From Citromicrobium sp. (GTDB taxonomy: Bacteria > Pseudomonadota > Alphaproteobacteria > Sphingomonadales > Sphingomonadaceae): 11,755 nt of DNA. This document shows positions 1-7,259 of this stretch, one piece after another; within the stretch, counting starts at the first letter, position 1; each line of letters opens with the position of its first letter. Location: the NCBI GenBank assembly GCA_003248395.1, contig QFNA01000079.1:1-11755 (forward strand). The letters are read 5' to 3'. The notes under the pieces are model-generated. The model was not told the origin of the DNA, made no database searches, and saw nothing but the letters and a program-made list of their open reading frames with translations. The position numbers were made by a program, and so were the translations under genes.

Positions 1-2249
1 AACCGCAAATTGGTCTGGACGAAGAACGCCCGGCCCGGTTCGTTGTAATTGTTCGCCCCGGCACCGTTGTTGGCGCTGGCGCGGTAGAGCCTCTCGTCGA
101 AAATATTGTTGACCCCGGCGCTGAACCGCAGCGCATCGGTCGCCTGGAAGATCATGTTGGCCGACACGAGATTGTAGGGGTCACGGATCTCCAGCTGCTC
201 CGCAGTCGGCTCGTCGCCGCTGTAGAAGATCGCATTGGGCACCTGCTTGCCGTATCGGGTGAAGGTCGCGATGAACTTGATCGCGTCGGTGATTTCCCAG
301 TCGAGCGTCGAATTGACCGTATATTCGGGAATGACCGAGAGCAGGCGTCCGGTCTCGCGATCCTCGTTGCGGATCATGTAGGTGACATTGGTCGACAGCA
401 CCACGCTGGGCGAGAAGGGGATGAGCAGATTGCCTTCCACGCCTTCGACGATGGCCTCGCCCGTGTTGTACCACTGGAAAATGCGCGCGATGTTGCCGTT
501 GTAGGGCGCGGTGCCGACCGGGACATTGTTGGAAATGATCTTCTGGTCGTAATCGTTGCGGAAATAGGTGGCGCTCAGGTTCCAGCGGCCCGGCGTGAAG
601 GCGATGCCGATTTCCTTGTTGACGCTTTCCTCGGGCTCGAGATCGGCATTGCCCTGGATGAAGCAGCCGCCGCCCAGGCTGGGGAAGTTGTTCGGGCAGC
701 CATTGCCGCGCGTGTAATAGAGATAGTTCGGGTTGGACTGGTAGAGGTTCGGCGCCTTGAACGCCTTGGCGATCCCGCCTTTCACCACCACATCCGGCGC
801 CAGTTCCACCGACGCGCTGAGGCTTGGCGACCAATTGCTGCCGAAGGTGCTGTGATCGTCGAAGCGGACGGCCGGGGTCAGCGTGACCGGGCCCCAGACC
901 ATATTGTCTTCCAGATAGGCGGCGATGGTCTGCGCGTCGGCCTCGGTATCGCGCATTTCGGGATTGTCGATGCCCGGCAGATCGATGCCCGCGCTGTTCG
1001 AAACGGCATAGGGATCGTCGAGATATTCCGAGCGGTATTCGACGCCAGCCGTCATCACGTGCTGCAGCGCGCCGGTGGCAAAGGGCACGTCGAGCGTGCC
1101 CTGGGCGAACCAGTTGCGCAGGGTCGCGGTGGAGAATTCCAGATCGTCGGTGATGGTCCCTTCGGGACCGCCGGCGAGACCTTCGTTGAGGCGGCGGTTT
1201 TTCGTCTCTTCGTACTGGACGAGAGCCTCGAACTCGCCGAAGCCATAGGTCCCGCGGTAACCGGCGCTGCCCGTATAGCGCTTCATGATGTTGGTTTCTT
1301 CGCCGACGAGGGCGCGGGTCACGGGGCTGACCGCGCCGCTGCCAAGCCGGTATTCGCCGGCGTATTCATTGCCCTGGCGACTGTATCCGCCTTCGATGTC
1401 GAACCGGTGGACATCGTTCGGCTCCCACCGGATCAATCCGCTGATGTCCTTGTTGGTCACGCCTTCGCGGCCGCCGGGAGGGCTGCGATCGTCGGGTGTG
1501 TCAGACACTGCGGCATTGAGCGACGGGTCGTCGCCGCCGGTCTTGCTGTAATTGCCGTAGAGGCGGAAGCCGAGCGTGTCGGCCAGCGGTCCGGCGACAG
1601 AGAAGCTGGCGCGCTTGGTGTCGCTTTCGCGGCCGTCTTCGGGAACGAGCACGTAGCCCGAGATCGAGCCGCGGAATTCGTCGGCCGGGCTCTTGGTGAT
1701 GATGTTGATGACGCCGCCCGCCGCGCCCGAGCCGTAGCGCGCCGCCGCCGGGCCGCGCAGGATCTCGATCCGCTCGATCTCTTCGGCCGGGACCCAGTTG
1801 GTATCGCCGCGCGAATTGCGCTCGCCATCGCGGCCCATGCGGACCGAATTGCGCGAGCCGACGGGCTTGCCGTCGATCAGGATCAGGGTGTTTTCGGGGC
1901 CCATGCCGCGAATGTCGATCTGGCGGTTGTTGCCGTAGGTGCCGGCGGAGCTGGCGCCGGTCAGATTGATGCCCGGCTGGCGGCGGAGGATGTCGGCCAG
2001 ATCGTTCACCGGCGGCAGTTCCTGGAGCATCTCGGCGGTGATCGTGGTCGAACCGAGCGCCTGGATCGCCTGCCGCTCTGCCGTGACGACGATGGTGCCG
2101 TCGTCCGTCTCGCTCGCATCGCCCGTGCCCTGCTGGTCGCTTTCGATTTCCGCCGGCGCCGCTGCATCGCCTTGCTGCGCCTGCACCGAGGTGGCAGTCG
2201 CCAACGCCAGAACCGATGCGCCAAGTACCCTGATTGTCCCGAATTTCAT
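1..2249 (-). CDS. fepA: FepA-family TonB-dependent ferric-siderophore (catecholate) receptor, 3' end cut by window edge
   Basis: Outer-membrane gated beta-barrel that would import ferric catecholate siderophores using TonB/ExbBD energy. I translated it by hand from ATG at 2249; the frame stays open to the window edge (749 full codons). Residues 1-24 form a signal peptide with a probable cut after SVQA. A TonB-box-like TIVVTAERQ is near residues 52-60. The plug contains IDIRGMGPEN (111-120) and RGPAAARYGSGAAGGV (165-180), the FepA form of the plug motif. The barrel contains FKAPNLYQSNPNYLYYTRGN and GNADLEPEESVNKEIG, which are FepA/PirA/BfeA hallmarks. The C-terminus reads YNEPGRAFFVQTNLR, and two more bases (TT) fit the usual terminal Phe, so about one codon plus the stop is missing. 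Expected length is about 750 residues, close to E. coli FepA. Family assignment is firm; the exact siderophore is inferred. Fur-like sites lie just upstream. Confidence 0.93.
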   Translation of the reverse strand, partial: MKFGTIRVLGASVLALATATSVQAQQGDAAAPAEIESDQQGTGDASETDDGTIVVTAERQAIQALGSTTITAEMLQELPPVNDLADILRRQPGINLTGASSAGTYGNNRQIDIRGMGPENTLILIDGKPVGSRNSVRMGRDGERNSRGDTNWVPAEEIERIEILRGPAAARYGSGAAGGVINIITKSPADEFRGSISGYVLVPEDGRESDTKRASFSVAGPLADTLGFRLYGNYSKTGGDDPSLNAAVSDTPDDRSPPGGREGVTNKDISGLIRWEPNDVHRFDIEGGYSRQGNEYAGEYRLGSGAVSPVTRALVGEETNIMKRYTGSAGYRGTYGFGEFEALVQYEETKNRRLNEGLAGGPEGTITDDLEFSTATLRNWFAQGTLDVPFATGALQHVMTAGVEYRSEYLDDPYAVSNSAGIDLPGIDNPEMRDTEADAQTIAAYLEDNMVWGPVTLTPAVRFDDHSTFGSNWSPSLSASVELAPDVVVKGGIAKAFKAPNLYQSNPNYLYYTRGNGCPNNFPSLGGGCFIQGNADLEPEESVNKEIGIAFTPGRWNLSATYFRNDYDQKIISNNVPVGTAPYNGNIARIFQWYNTGEAIVEGVEGNLLIPFSPSVVLSTNVTYMIRNEDRETGRLLSVIPEYTVNSTLDWEITDAIKFIATFTRYGKQVPNAIFYSGDEPTAEQLEIRDPYNLVSANMIFQATDALRFSAGVNNIFDERLYRASANNGAGANNYNEPGRAFFVQTNLR

Positions 2250-2283
2250 TGCTTCACCCACGTCCAAACTGACCCGTCGCTAT

Positions 2284-2298
2284 TGCGAATTATTCGCA
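2284..2298 (-). promoter_or_regulatory. Putative Fur box (perfect 7-1-7 inverted repeat) of the siderophore receptor
   Basis: TGCGAAT-T-ATTCGCA is a perfect inverted repeat with 7-nt arms and a 1-nt centre, the 7-1-7 layout of Fur-type operators. It is centred 42 nt upstream of the receptor ATG. A possible promoter on the minus strand (TTGCCT at 2334-2329, TATCGG at 2312-2307, 16-nt spacer) would place the start of transcription near 2300, so a bound repressor would block it. The palindrome is seen directly. Fur as its ligand is inferred from the layout and from the iron-uptake gene; a related regulator such as Mur or Irr is possible. Confidence 0.6.
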
Positions 2299-2341
2299 TT
2301 TGCACGCCGATACAGATGTAACGGATTGAGGCAAGTCTCAA

Positions 2342-2357
2342 TTTCGCAAATGCGAAA
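2342..2357 (-). promoter_or_regulatory. Second TGCGAA-type inverted repeat upstream of the receptor promoter
   Basis: TTTCGCA-AA-TGCGAAA has 7-nt perfect arms around a 2-nt centre. It carries the same TGCGAA half-site as the 7-1-7 box about 58 nt closer to the gene, but with the half-sites in the opposite relative order. It lies at or just upstream of the predicted -35 element. It may be an auxiliary operator for the same regulator, or two half-sites of adjacent dimers. The repeat is seen; the function is inferred. Confidence 0.4.
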
Positions 2358-2518
2358 AAAGGTACGCAGGAAAGGGGAGAGGTAGTCAGCGCGCTGGTCG
2401 GCGGAGCGACGGGCGCTTCGCTTGGCAGCCCGTCTGAATCAGGTCCGCTTCGTGTGATCCCTCGGTCGTCCGGTCATGAGGAAGGCGGTTCGGAGGTCGC
2501 TTCGATCCGCAAAGTTCG
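2358..2518. other. Non-coding gap between the receptor promoter region and the downstream hairpin
   Basis: This is the remainder of the roughly 300-nt gap between the receptor start (2249) and the stop of the small membrane protein gene (2547). I see no convincing gene, tRNA, repeat or promoter. A possible frame on the plus strand (from about 2454) has no good ribosome site, has unusual composition, and runs antisense into the small gene. Confidence 0.5.
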
Positions 2519-2543
2519 GCGATCGCTATCAGGAAACGATCGC
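2519..2543 (-). terminator. Possible transcription-ending hairpin after the small membrane protein gene
   Basis: GCGATCG, an 11-nt loop, and CGATCGC form a 7-bp perfect stem starting 3 nt beyond the TAG stop (2547-2549). The position suits the end of the cco transcription unit, but no T-run follows the stem on the minus strand. It could therefore be a weak or Rho-assisted terminator, an RNA-stabilising hairpin, or chance in GC-rich DNA. Confidence 0.3.
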
Positions 2544-2546
2544 GAA

Positions 2547-2822
2547 CTATCCCGCGGCGTTCACGACGGTATTGGCCTCACCGGCCAGAACGAAAATCCA
2601 GATGAGAATGCAGGCGATCCAGCCTGCGTTGAATATAACAAGCGCTGTCCATACTGCCGCCGATGTCGCGCGTTGCCGTCCGGGCCCGCGCACCATGCCG
2701 CCGGGCCGGTTGCCACGGAACAGGCGGGCAACGTCGCGCAAATGCAGGATGAGCCAGATTCCTGCGCCCAGACTGACGATTGCACAAAGGGCGATGAGGG
2801 CAGGAAAAAACCATAGGGGCAT
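2547..2822 (-). CDS. Small two-helix membrane protein of unknown function (91 aa)
   Basis: I do not recognise this protein. The start is chosen at ATG 2822 (MPLWFFPALIAL) because AAAAGGAG sits 8 nt upstream (2831-2838), the best ribosome site in this part of the window. A longer reading from 2897 would start in a hairpin and has no such site. Residues about 4-28 and 56-82 are strongly hydrophobic and probably span the membrane. The connecting loop (about 29-55) is rich in Arg and Gly (RDVARLFRGNRPGG, RGPGRQR) and should be cytoplasmic, which places both ends in the periplasm. No cysteine pair or heme motif is present. It is 90 nt after ccoS on the same strand, so it may be the last gene of the cco unit, but its own strong ribosome site and the intervening hairpin also allow separate control. 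Confidence 0.72.
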   Translation of the reverse strand: MPLWFFPALIALCAIVSLGAGIWLILHLRDVARLFRGNRPGGMVRGPGRQRATSAAVWTALVIFNAGWIACILIWIFVLAGEANTVVNAAG

Positions 2823-2849
2823 CGCATCAACTCCTTTTGGAACGGGTTC

Positions 2850-2878
2850 GGCATGGTGGCGGATCCGCCGGCAATGCC
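2850..2878 (-). terminator. Nested hairpin between ccoS and the small membrane gene
   Basis: A perfect 12-nt palindrome, GGCGGATCCGCC (2858-2869), is enclosed by outer arms GGCAT (2850-2854) and ATGCC (2874-2878), giving a two-level stem on the minus-strand RNA. It begins 35 nt past the ccoS stop. There is no T-tract after it. It may attenuate, process or stabilise the cco transcript before the downstream gene. Confidence 0.35.
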
Positions 2879-2912
2879 CTGAGTGAAAGGATTCCAATTG
2901 TGATCGAAAAGG

Positions 2913-3080
2913 TCATTTTCGCTCCGATTCCCGATCGTCTTCCTCTTCCTCGATGAGGATGCGGTTCGCCGCGCCTTCGAGATCGTCGAACTGGCCGTCT
3001 CGCATGGCCCAGAAGAACAGGACCAGTCCGGCACCACCCAGCAACAGTGCGACCGGAATGAGAAAGACCAGCACGTTCAC
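2913..3080 (-). CDS. ccoS: CcoS, cbb3-type oxidase assembly protein
   Basis: Small inner-membrane protein needed to insert heme b and copper into CcoN in systems studied elsewhere. I read it by hand: GTG start at 3080, TGA at 2913, 55 residues. Residues about 3-24 form one membrane helix. It is followed by the family signature FFWAMRDGQFDDLEGAANRIL (shown in two parts: FFWAMRDGQ and FDDLEGAANRIL), matching the usual WAxxxGQFDDLEGPAxRIL. The tail is very acidic then basic (EEEEDDRESERK). The GTG shares bases with the TGA of ccoI (GTGA overlap), which both fixes the start and implies coupled translation. The length is typical for the family. Confidence 0.95.
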   Translation of the reverse strand: MNVLVFLIPVALLLGGAGLVLFFWAMRDGQFDDLEGAANRILIEEEEDDRESERK

Positions 3081-5206
3081 GGGACATTCCTGATCCGCGC
3101 CAGCCGCATCGAGTTGCCGACGACGACCAGCGAGCTGAGCGACATGGCGATGGCGGCGATGAGCGGCGTGACCAGCCCTGCCAGAGCCAGCGGAACGGCG
3201 AGCACATTATAGCCGATGGCAAAGCCGAAGTTTTGCCGAATGATGCGCATCGTCCGGCGCGCGACGGCGATCGCCAGCGCAACCGGCATCAGCCCCTTGC
3301 CGAGGAAGACGGCGTCGGCTGCCTGCTGGCTCACGTCACTGGCAGTAGCGGGTGCGATGGACGCATGAGCCGCCGCCAGCGCGGGACCGTCGTTGATCCC
3401 GTCGCCGACCATCAGCGGTCGATGTCCGGAGGCCGTCAGGGCATCGAGCAGTGCTAGTTTGGCATCGGGGCGCATCTCGCCTTCGCCTTCGATGCCGAGA
3501 TCGCCGGCAAGTGCGCGGACCGGAGCCTGCCGGTCGCCCGAGACGATCCGGCTTTCCAGACCGCACGCGCGCAGTGCCCAGAGGGCCTCGACGGCGTCGG
3601 CACGCACCGGATCGGTGAAAGAGATCGAGATTGTTTTCTCGCCGATGTGCAGCGTCGAGGAGAGCCCCGCCTGATCGGACGCGCCGCGCAGCAATGCGAC
3701 AGGAACATCGCCATGCCTTGCAGCGATGCCGTGCCCTGCCGTTTCGGTGTTGGAGGACAGTGCCAAGGTCGTGACGCCTTCCGCCCCGAGTGTGGACGCA
3801 ATGCCCCTACTCAGGGGATGGCGACTGGATTGCGCCAACGCCAGCGCGATCGACTTCTGCTCATCGGTCAAATGGTCGAGTCGGGGAACAGGCTCGCCGA
3901 GCGTCAGCGTGCCGGTCTTGTCGAACAATGCGATATCCACCTCGGCCAGCCGTTCGAGAGCGCTGCCATCCTTGACCAGCAGGCCGCGCCTGGCGAGCGC
4001 GCCCGACGCCACGACCTGCGCAGCCGGAACCGCCAGCCCCATGGCACAAGGACATGTGATGATAAGCACCGCGATTGCAATCACGAGCGATTGGTGCCAG
4101 CCCACCCCGGCGATCATCCATCCGGCAAAGGCGATCAGGGCAAGCGCGTGGACGGCGGGAGCATAGAGGCGCGACGCACGATCGGCGATGCGGACATAAT
4201 GGCTGCGGGACTGGCTTGCCTCGTCCATCAACCGCGCGATCCCGGCAATCGCCGTATCGGAGGATGCAGCCGTCACCCGCACGCGAACGGGATTGCCCAG
4301 ATTGATGGCGCCGGCATGAACCTCGTCACCTTCGGCGACCGGCACCGGCGCGCTTTCGCCGGTCAGCATGGCATTGTCGATCGCACTTTGACCGTCCTCG
4401 ACCACACCATCCGCAGCAAGGGCTTCGCCTGCGGCGACCAGCATGAGCATGCCGGGCTCGAGACGGTCGGCTGCAACCGTGCGGCTGGAACCATCGTCCG
4501 CGACAACGCGTGCCGACTTTCCCATGCGCGATAGCAGGGCGCCAATCCCCGCACGCATCCTGTTGCGCATCGTCGCATCGAGCGCCCGTCCGGCGAGCAG
4601 GAAGAACAGCAGCATGACCGCGCTGTCGAAATAGGCATGCCCGCCGCCGATGGCAGTTTCGTAGACGCTGAGCCCGGTTGCAAGCAGCACTCCGACCGAG
4701 ATCGGCACGTCCATGTTTGTCCGGCGATGCCGCAGGGCCCTGGCCGCGCTCGAAAAGAAGGGGCGCCCGGCATAGGCGACGACGGGCAAAGCGATCAGCG
4801 CGGACAGCCAGTGAAACAGTTCGCGGGTGACACCGCCCGCACCCGACCAGACGCTGACCGAGAGCAGCATGATGTTCATCATGCCGAACCCCGCCACGGC
4901 AAGCGAGCGCAGGAGCATGCGGCTTTCGGCCTCGTCCTGGCCCGGCGGTGTCAATTCGGCAAGCTGCGCTTCGAAACCGATCCTGCCGATGGCTGCGATG
5001 AGATCTTCCGGATCGAGCGTCCGTTCATGCCGGACGGCGACCCGCCTGGCGGAGAAGTTGACGCGTGCCGCCGCAACGCCGGCAGTTTCCTGCAGGCCTC
5101 GCTCGATCTTGGCAATGCAACCGGCACAGCGCATGGCTGGGACGGAGAAGCGGCTGTCGACCAGGGCAGGCTGACCAAGCGTTTCGAGGCTCGCAGGCGC
5201 GTTCAC
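3077..5206 (-). CDS. ccoI: CcoI/FixI, copper-transporting P1B-type ATPase for cbb3 oxidase assembly
   Basis: Inner-membrane ATPase (709 residues) that supplies the copper used for the CuB centre of CcoN. Visible motifs in order: metal-binding MRCAGC with Cys27 and Cys30; actuator-domain TGES (282-285); membrane metal-site CPC (385-387) in the helix ITCPCAMGLAVP; phosphorylation site DKTGT (Asp429); nucleotide-binding HP (463-464); hinge GDGIND (601-606); and a last-helix MSLSS (688-692). All catalytic elements are present and the length is normal. The start is GTG at 5206, which overlaps the TGA of ccoH in a GTGA. The same arrangement recurs at the ccoI/ccoS junction. The position between ccoH and ccoS distinguishes it from a general copper exporter such as CopA. 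Confidence 0.97.
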   Translation of the reverse strand: MNAPASLETLGQPALVDSRFSVPAMRCAGCIAKIERGLQETAGVAAARVNFSARRVAVRHERTLDPEDLIAAIGRIGFEAQLAELTPPGQDEAESRMLLRSLAVAGFGMMNIMLLSVSVWSGAGGVTRELFHWLSALIALPVVAYAGRPFFSSAARALRHRRTNMDVPISVGVLLATGLSVYETAIGGGHAYFDSAVMLLFFLLAGRALDATMRNRMRAGIGALLSRMGKSARVVADDGSSRTVAADRLEPGMLMLVAAGEALAADGVVEDGQSAIDNAMLTGESAPVPVAEGDEVHAGAINLGNPVRVRVTAASSDTAIAGIARLMDEASQSRSHYVRIADRASRLYAPAVHALALIAFAGWMIAGVGWHQSLVIAIAVLIITCPCAMGLAVPAAQVVASGALARRGLLVKDGSALERLAEVDIALFDKTGTLTLGEPVPRLDHLTDEQKSIALALAQSSRHPLSRGIASTLGAEGVTTLALSSNTETAGHGIAARHGDVPVALLRGASDQAGLSSTLHIGEKTISISFTDPVRADAVEALWALRACGLESRIVSGDRQAPVRALAGDLGIEGEGEMRPDAKLALLDALTASGHRPLMVGDGINDGPALAAAHASIAPATASDVSQQAADAVFLGKGLMPVALAIAVARRTMRIIRQNFGFAIGYNVLAVPLALAGLVTPLIAAIAMSLSSLVVVGNSMRLARIRNVP

Positions 5207-5652
5207 GGCAGATGTTCTTCGGTCGACCAGATGCGACCATCCGGAGTCATCACGTTCAGCCGCACGATCCAGCGTCCGGCATCGAGCGGTTCGAGCGAAA
5301 CATGCTGTCCTGGCGTCGCTTCGAAGAAACTCAGGCTGGTGGTGTCGGCTTGCCCGAGCGGTCGCCTGGCGACAGCAGTCACTTCCTCGCCCTCGGGCAC
5401 CGCAGCGGCCTTGACCACGAGGTGCCCGTTCTCGCTCCGGGTCATCTCGATCGACCAGCCGAGAGCCGCCTGCTCGTCCGCCGCGTCGAGCCAGTCGTTG
5501 AACTCCTGGCTTGCGACATAGGAATTCTCGACGATGACGCCGCCGAAACCGCGCACGGCGAGTGTCGCCATGAACAGGTTGACCGCGATGATGACGGCGA
5601 ACCCGAACACGATGATCGCTGCCGCGTGCCTGCCGGTGAATTCGCGTTTCAT
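5203..5652 (-). CDS. ccoH: CcoH/FixH, cbb3 oxidase assembly/accessory membrane protein
   Basis: FixH-family protein of 149 residues with a single N-terminal membrane anchor (about residues 9-31, AAAIIVFGFAVIIAVNLFMA) and a periplasmic beta-rich domain. The family signature region NSYVASQEFNDWL (about 43-55) follows the anchor, and the C-terminal half ends RWIVRLNVMTPDGRIWSTEE. The protein is known to associate with the oxidase and to be needed for its stability; the biochemical role is not fully defined. The ATG at 5652 overlaps the ccoG stop (ATGA), and the stop overlaps the ccoI GTG. Length and position are normal. Confidence 0.95.
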   Translation of the reverse strand: MKREFTGRHAAAIIVFGFAVIIAVNLFMATLAVRGFGGVIVENSYVASQEFNDWLDAADEQAALGWSIEMTRSENGHLVVKAAAVPEGEEVTAVARRPLGQADTTSLSFFEATPGQHVSLEPLDAGRWIVRLNVMTPDGRIWSTEEHLP

Positions 5653-7259
5653 ACCTCGCCCCCCGGAGCGTCGAACCGCGTTTCGGTCACCGCAGTCTCC
5701 CGCTGTTCATCGAGCGAGGTGACGCCGAAGCTGAACGCCTGGGTCCCGGTGCCTTCGGGCGCAACGACATACGCGCGGACCGAGAGCACTTGGTCGGCCG
5801 GGACTGTCTTGACCTGCGTGCGCGCAGCATCGTTTCTACCGGTGGTGTCGGTCCACATCAGCGCGCCGGGAAGACCCTCGACGGCGATCTCCATTTCGCG
5901 GGGACGGCTTTCCATGTTTCTCAGCTTGAGCATGTAGGAATTACGGACCGAGCCGTCGCTCATGAGGATGTAGGGCGGATTGCGATCGGGCGAGACCGAC
6001 AGACCGACATGGTTGCGCACGCCCAGTGCGAACAGCATTGCGAGCCCCACGCTGCCCCAGATCAGGAAGTAGGCGATCGTGCGCGGCCGGAAGACGGCCT
6101 GCCACGGCGACCGCGCCGGTTCGCCATTCGCTTCCTTCTCGCAATCCTCGAGCGTGGCGTAGTCGATGAGACCACGAGGCCGTCCGATATCGGCCATCAC
6201 CCTGTCGCAGGCGTCGATGCACAGCGCGCAGGTGATGCAGCCCACCTGCGGGCCTTCGCGGATGTCGATGCCGGTCGGGCACACGGCAACGCATTGCTGG
6301 CAATCGATGCAGTCGCCGTACTTGCCGGGATTGCGCTCGGCCTTCTTGACGCTGCCGCGCGGTTCGCCGCGCCAGTCCTTGTAGGTCACCAGCAGCGACT
6401 TTTCGTCCATCATCGCGGTCTGGATGCGCGGCCAGGGGCACATGTAGATGCACACCTGTTCGCGCATGAACCCGCCGAGGGTGAAGGTGGTCAAGGTGAG
6501 GATGGCAACGGTGATGTAGGCGGCCGGAGCGGCCTCGCCCGCCCAGAAATCGCGCACCAGCGTGGGCGCATCGGCGAAATACATGATCCAGGCGCCGCCG
6601 GTCCAGAAGCTGATGACCAGATAGATGGTGTATTTGAGGGCTCGCTTCGCGAATTTTTGCGGACCGAGCGGTGCGGCGTCCAGCCTGATGCGGGCGTTGC
6701 GATCGCCATCGACGAAACGATCGACGTGCTGGAACAGGTCGGTCCAGACGGTCTGCGGGCAGGCATAGCCGCACCAGGCGCGGCCGACCGCGCTCGTGAC
6801 GAGGAACAGGCCGAGCGCGGCCATGATCAGCAAGCCGGCGACGTAATAGAATTCGTGCGGCCAGATCTCGATGCCGAACATGTAGAACCGGCGGTTGGCG
6901 AGATCGACCAGCACCGCCTGGTCGGGCGCGTAGGGACCGCGATCCCAGCGTATCCACGGCGTACCGTAATAGATCGCCAGGGTGACGAACATCACGAACC
7001 ACTTGAAGCGCCGGAATGGCCCGTCGATCCGCTTGTTGTGGACCTTGGTGCGTTTCTCGAACAGCTTGGCCGGAAGGTGCTGGCGCGGCGGTTCGTGCGG
7101 TTCGTGGCGCAGCGTCGTCGCTTCGGGATCGGCGACCGCGCTCGAGACCGGCTCGTTGGTCTTGGCGGTGCCGTCCTCTACGACGACCGACCAGTCGCGG
7201 CCGTCGCCCTCCCGGCGCGGCGGCATGCCCGACGCCCGGCCGGGATCACGGTTCGTCAT
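5649..7259 (-). CDS. ccoG: CcoG/FixG, membrane 4Fe-4S protein for cbb3 oxidase assembly
   Basis: Polytopic inner-membrane ferredoxin-like protein; characterised CcoG reduces Cu(II) to Cu(I) to feed copper to the oxidase. From ATG 7259 it has 536 residues. Two 4Fe-4S motifs are intact: Cys317/320/323/327 (CIDCQQCVAVCP) and Cys341/344/347/351 (CITCALCIDAC). Two CxxxCP motifs are also present: CGYACP (163-168) and CIYMCP (270-275). Membrane segments lie near 87-101, 137-156, 209-229, 247-265 and 394-412, and an immunoglobulin-like periplasmic C-terminal domain follows. I chose ATG 7259, preceded by GGAGG with only a 3-nt gap. This start overlaps the ccoP end by 14 nt, implying coupling. An in-frame ATG at 7226 is a possible alternative; upstream extension to 7325 would be deep in ccoP. 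The N-terminal about 60 residues are poorly conserved and proline-rich. Confidence 0.96.
   Translation of the reverse strand: MTNRDPGRASGMPPRREGDGRDWSVVVEDGTAKTNEPVSSAVADPEATTLRHEPHEPPRQHLPAKLFEKRTKVHNKRIDGPFRRFKWFVMFVTLAIYYGTPWIRWDRGPYAPDQAVLVDLANRRFYMFGIEIWPHEFYYVAGLLIMAALGLFLVTSAVGRAWCGYACPQTVWTDLFQHVDRFVDGDRNARIRLDAAPLGPQKFAKRALKYTIYLVISFWTGGAWIMYFADAPTLVRDFWAGEAAPAAYITVAILTLTTFTLGGFMREQVCIYMCPWPRIQTAMMDEKSLLVTYKDWRGEPRGSVKKAERNPGKYGDCIDCQQCVAVCPTGIDIREGPQVGCITCALCIDACDRVMADIGRPRGLIDYATLEDCEKEANGEPARSPWQAVFRPRTIAYFLIWGSVGLAMLFALGVRNHVGLSVSPDRNPPYILMSDGSVRNSYMLKLRNMESRPREMEIAVEGLPGALMWTDTTGRNDAARTQVKTVPADQVLSVRAYVVAPEGTGTQAFSFGVTSLDEQRETAVTETRFDAPGGEV

Noticed and set aside
852..2321. Long open frame on the plus strand (489 codons) opposite the siderophore receptor
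   Set aside because: It is antisense to a clearly recognisable FepA-type gene. Its composition (rich in Arg, Ala, Gly, Asp, His) is what a GC-rich complement strand produces, and it matches no family I know.
2326..2341. FNR-like inverted repeat TTGAG-N6-CTCAA upstream of the receptor
   Set aside because: The half-sites are 6 nt apart rather than 4 and both lack the T/A at the inner position, so it does not fit an anaerobox. It may be chance or a hairpin over the promoter.
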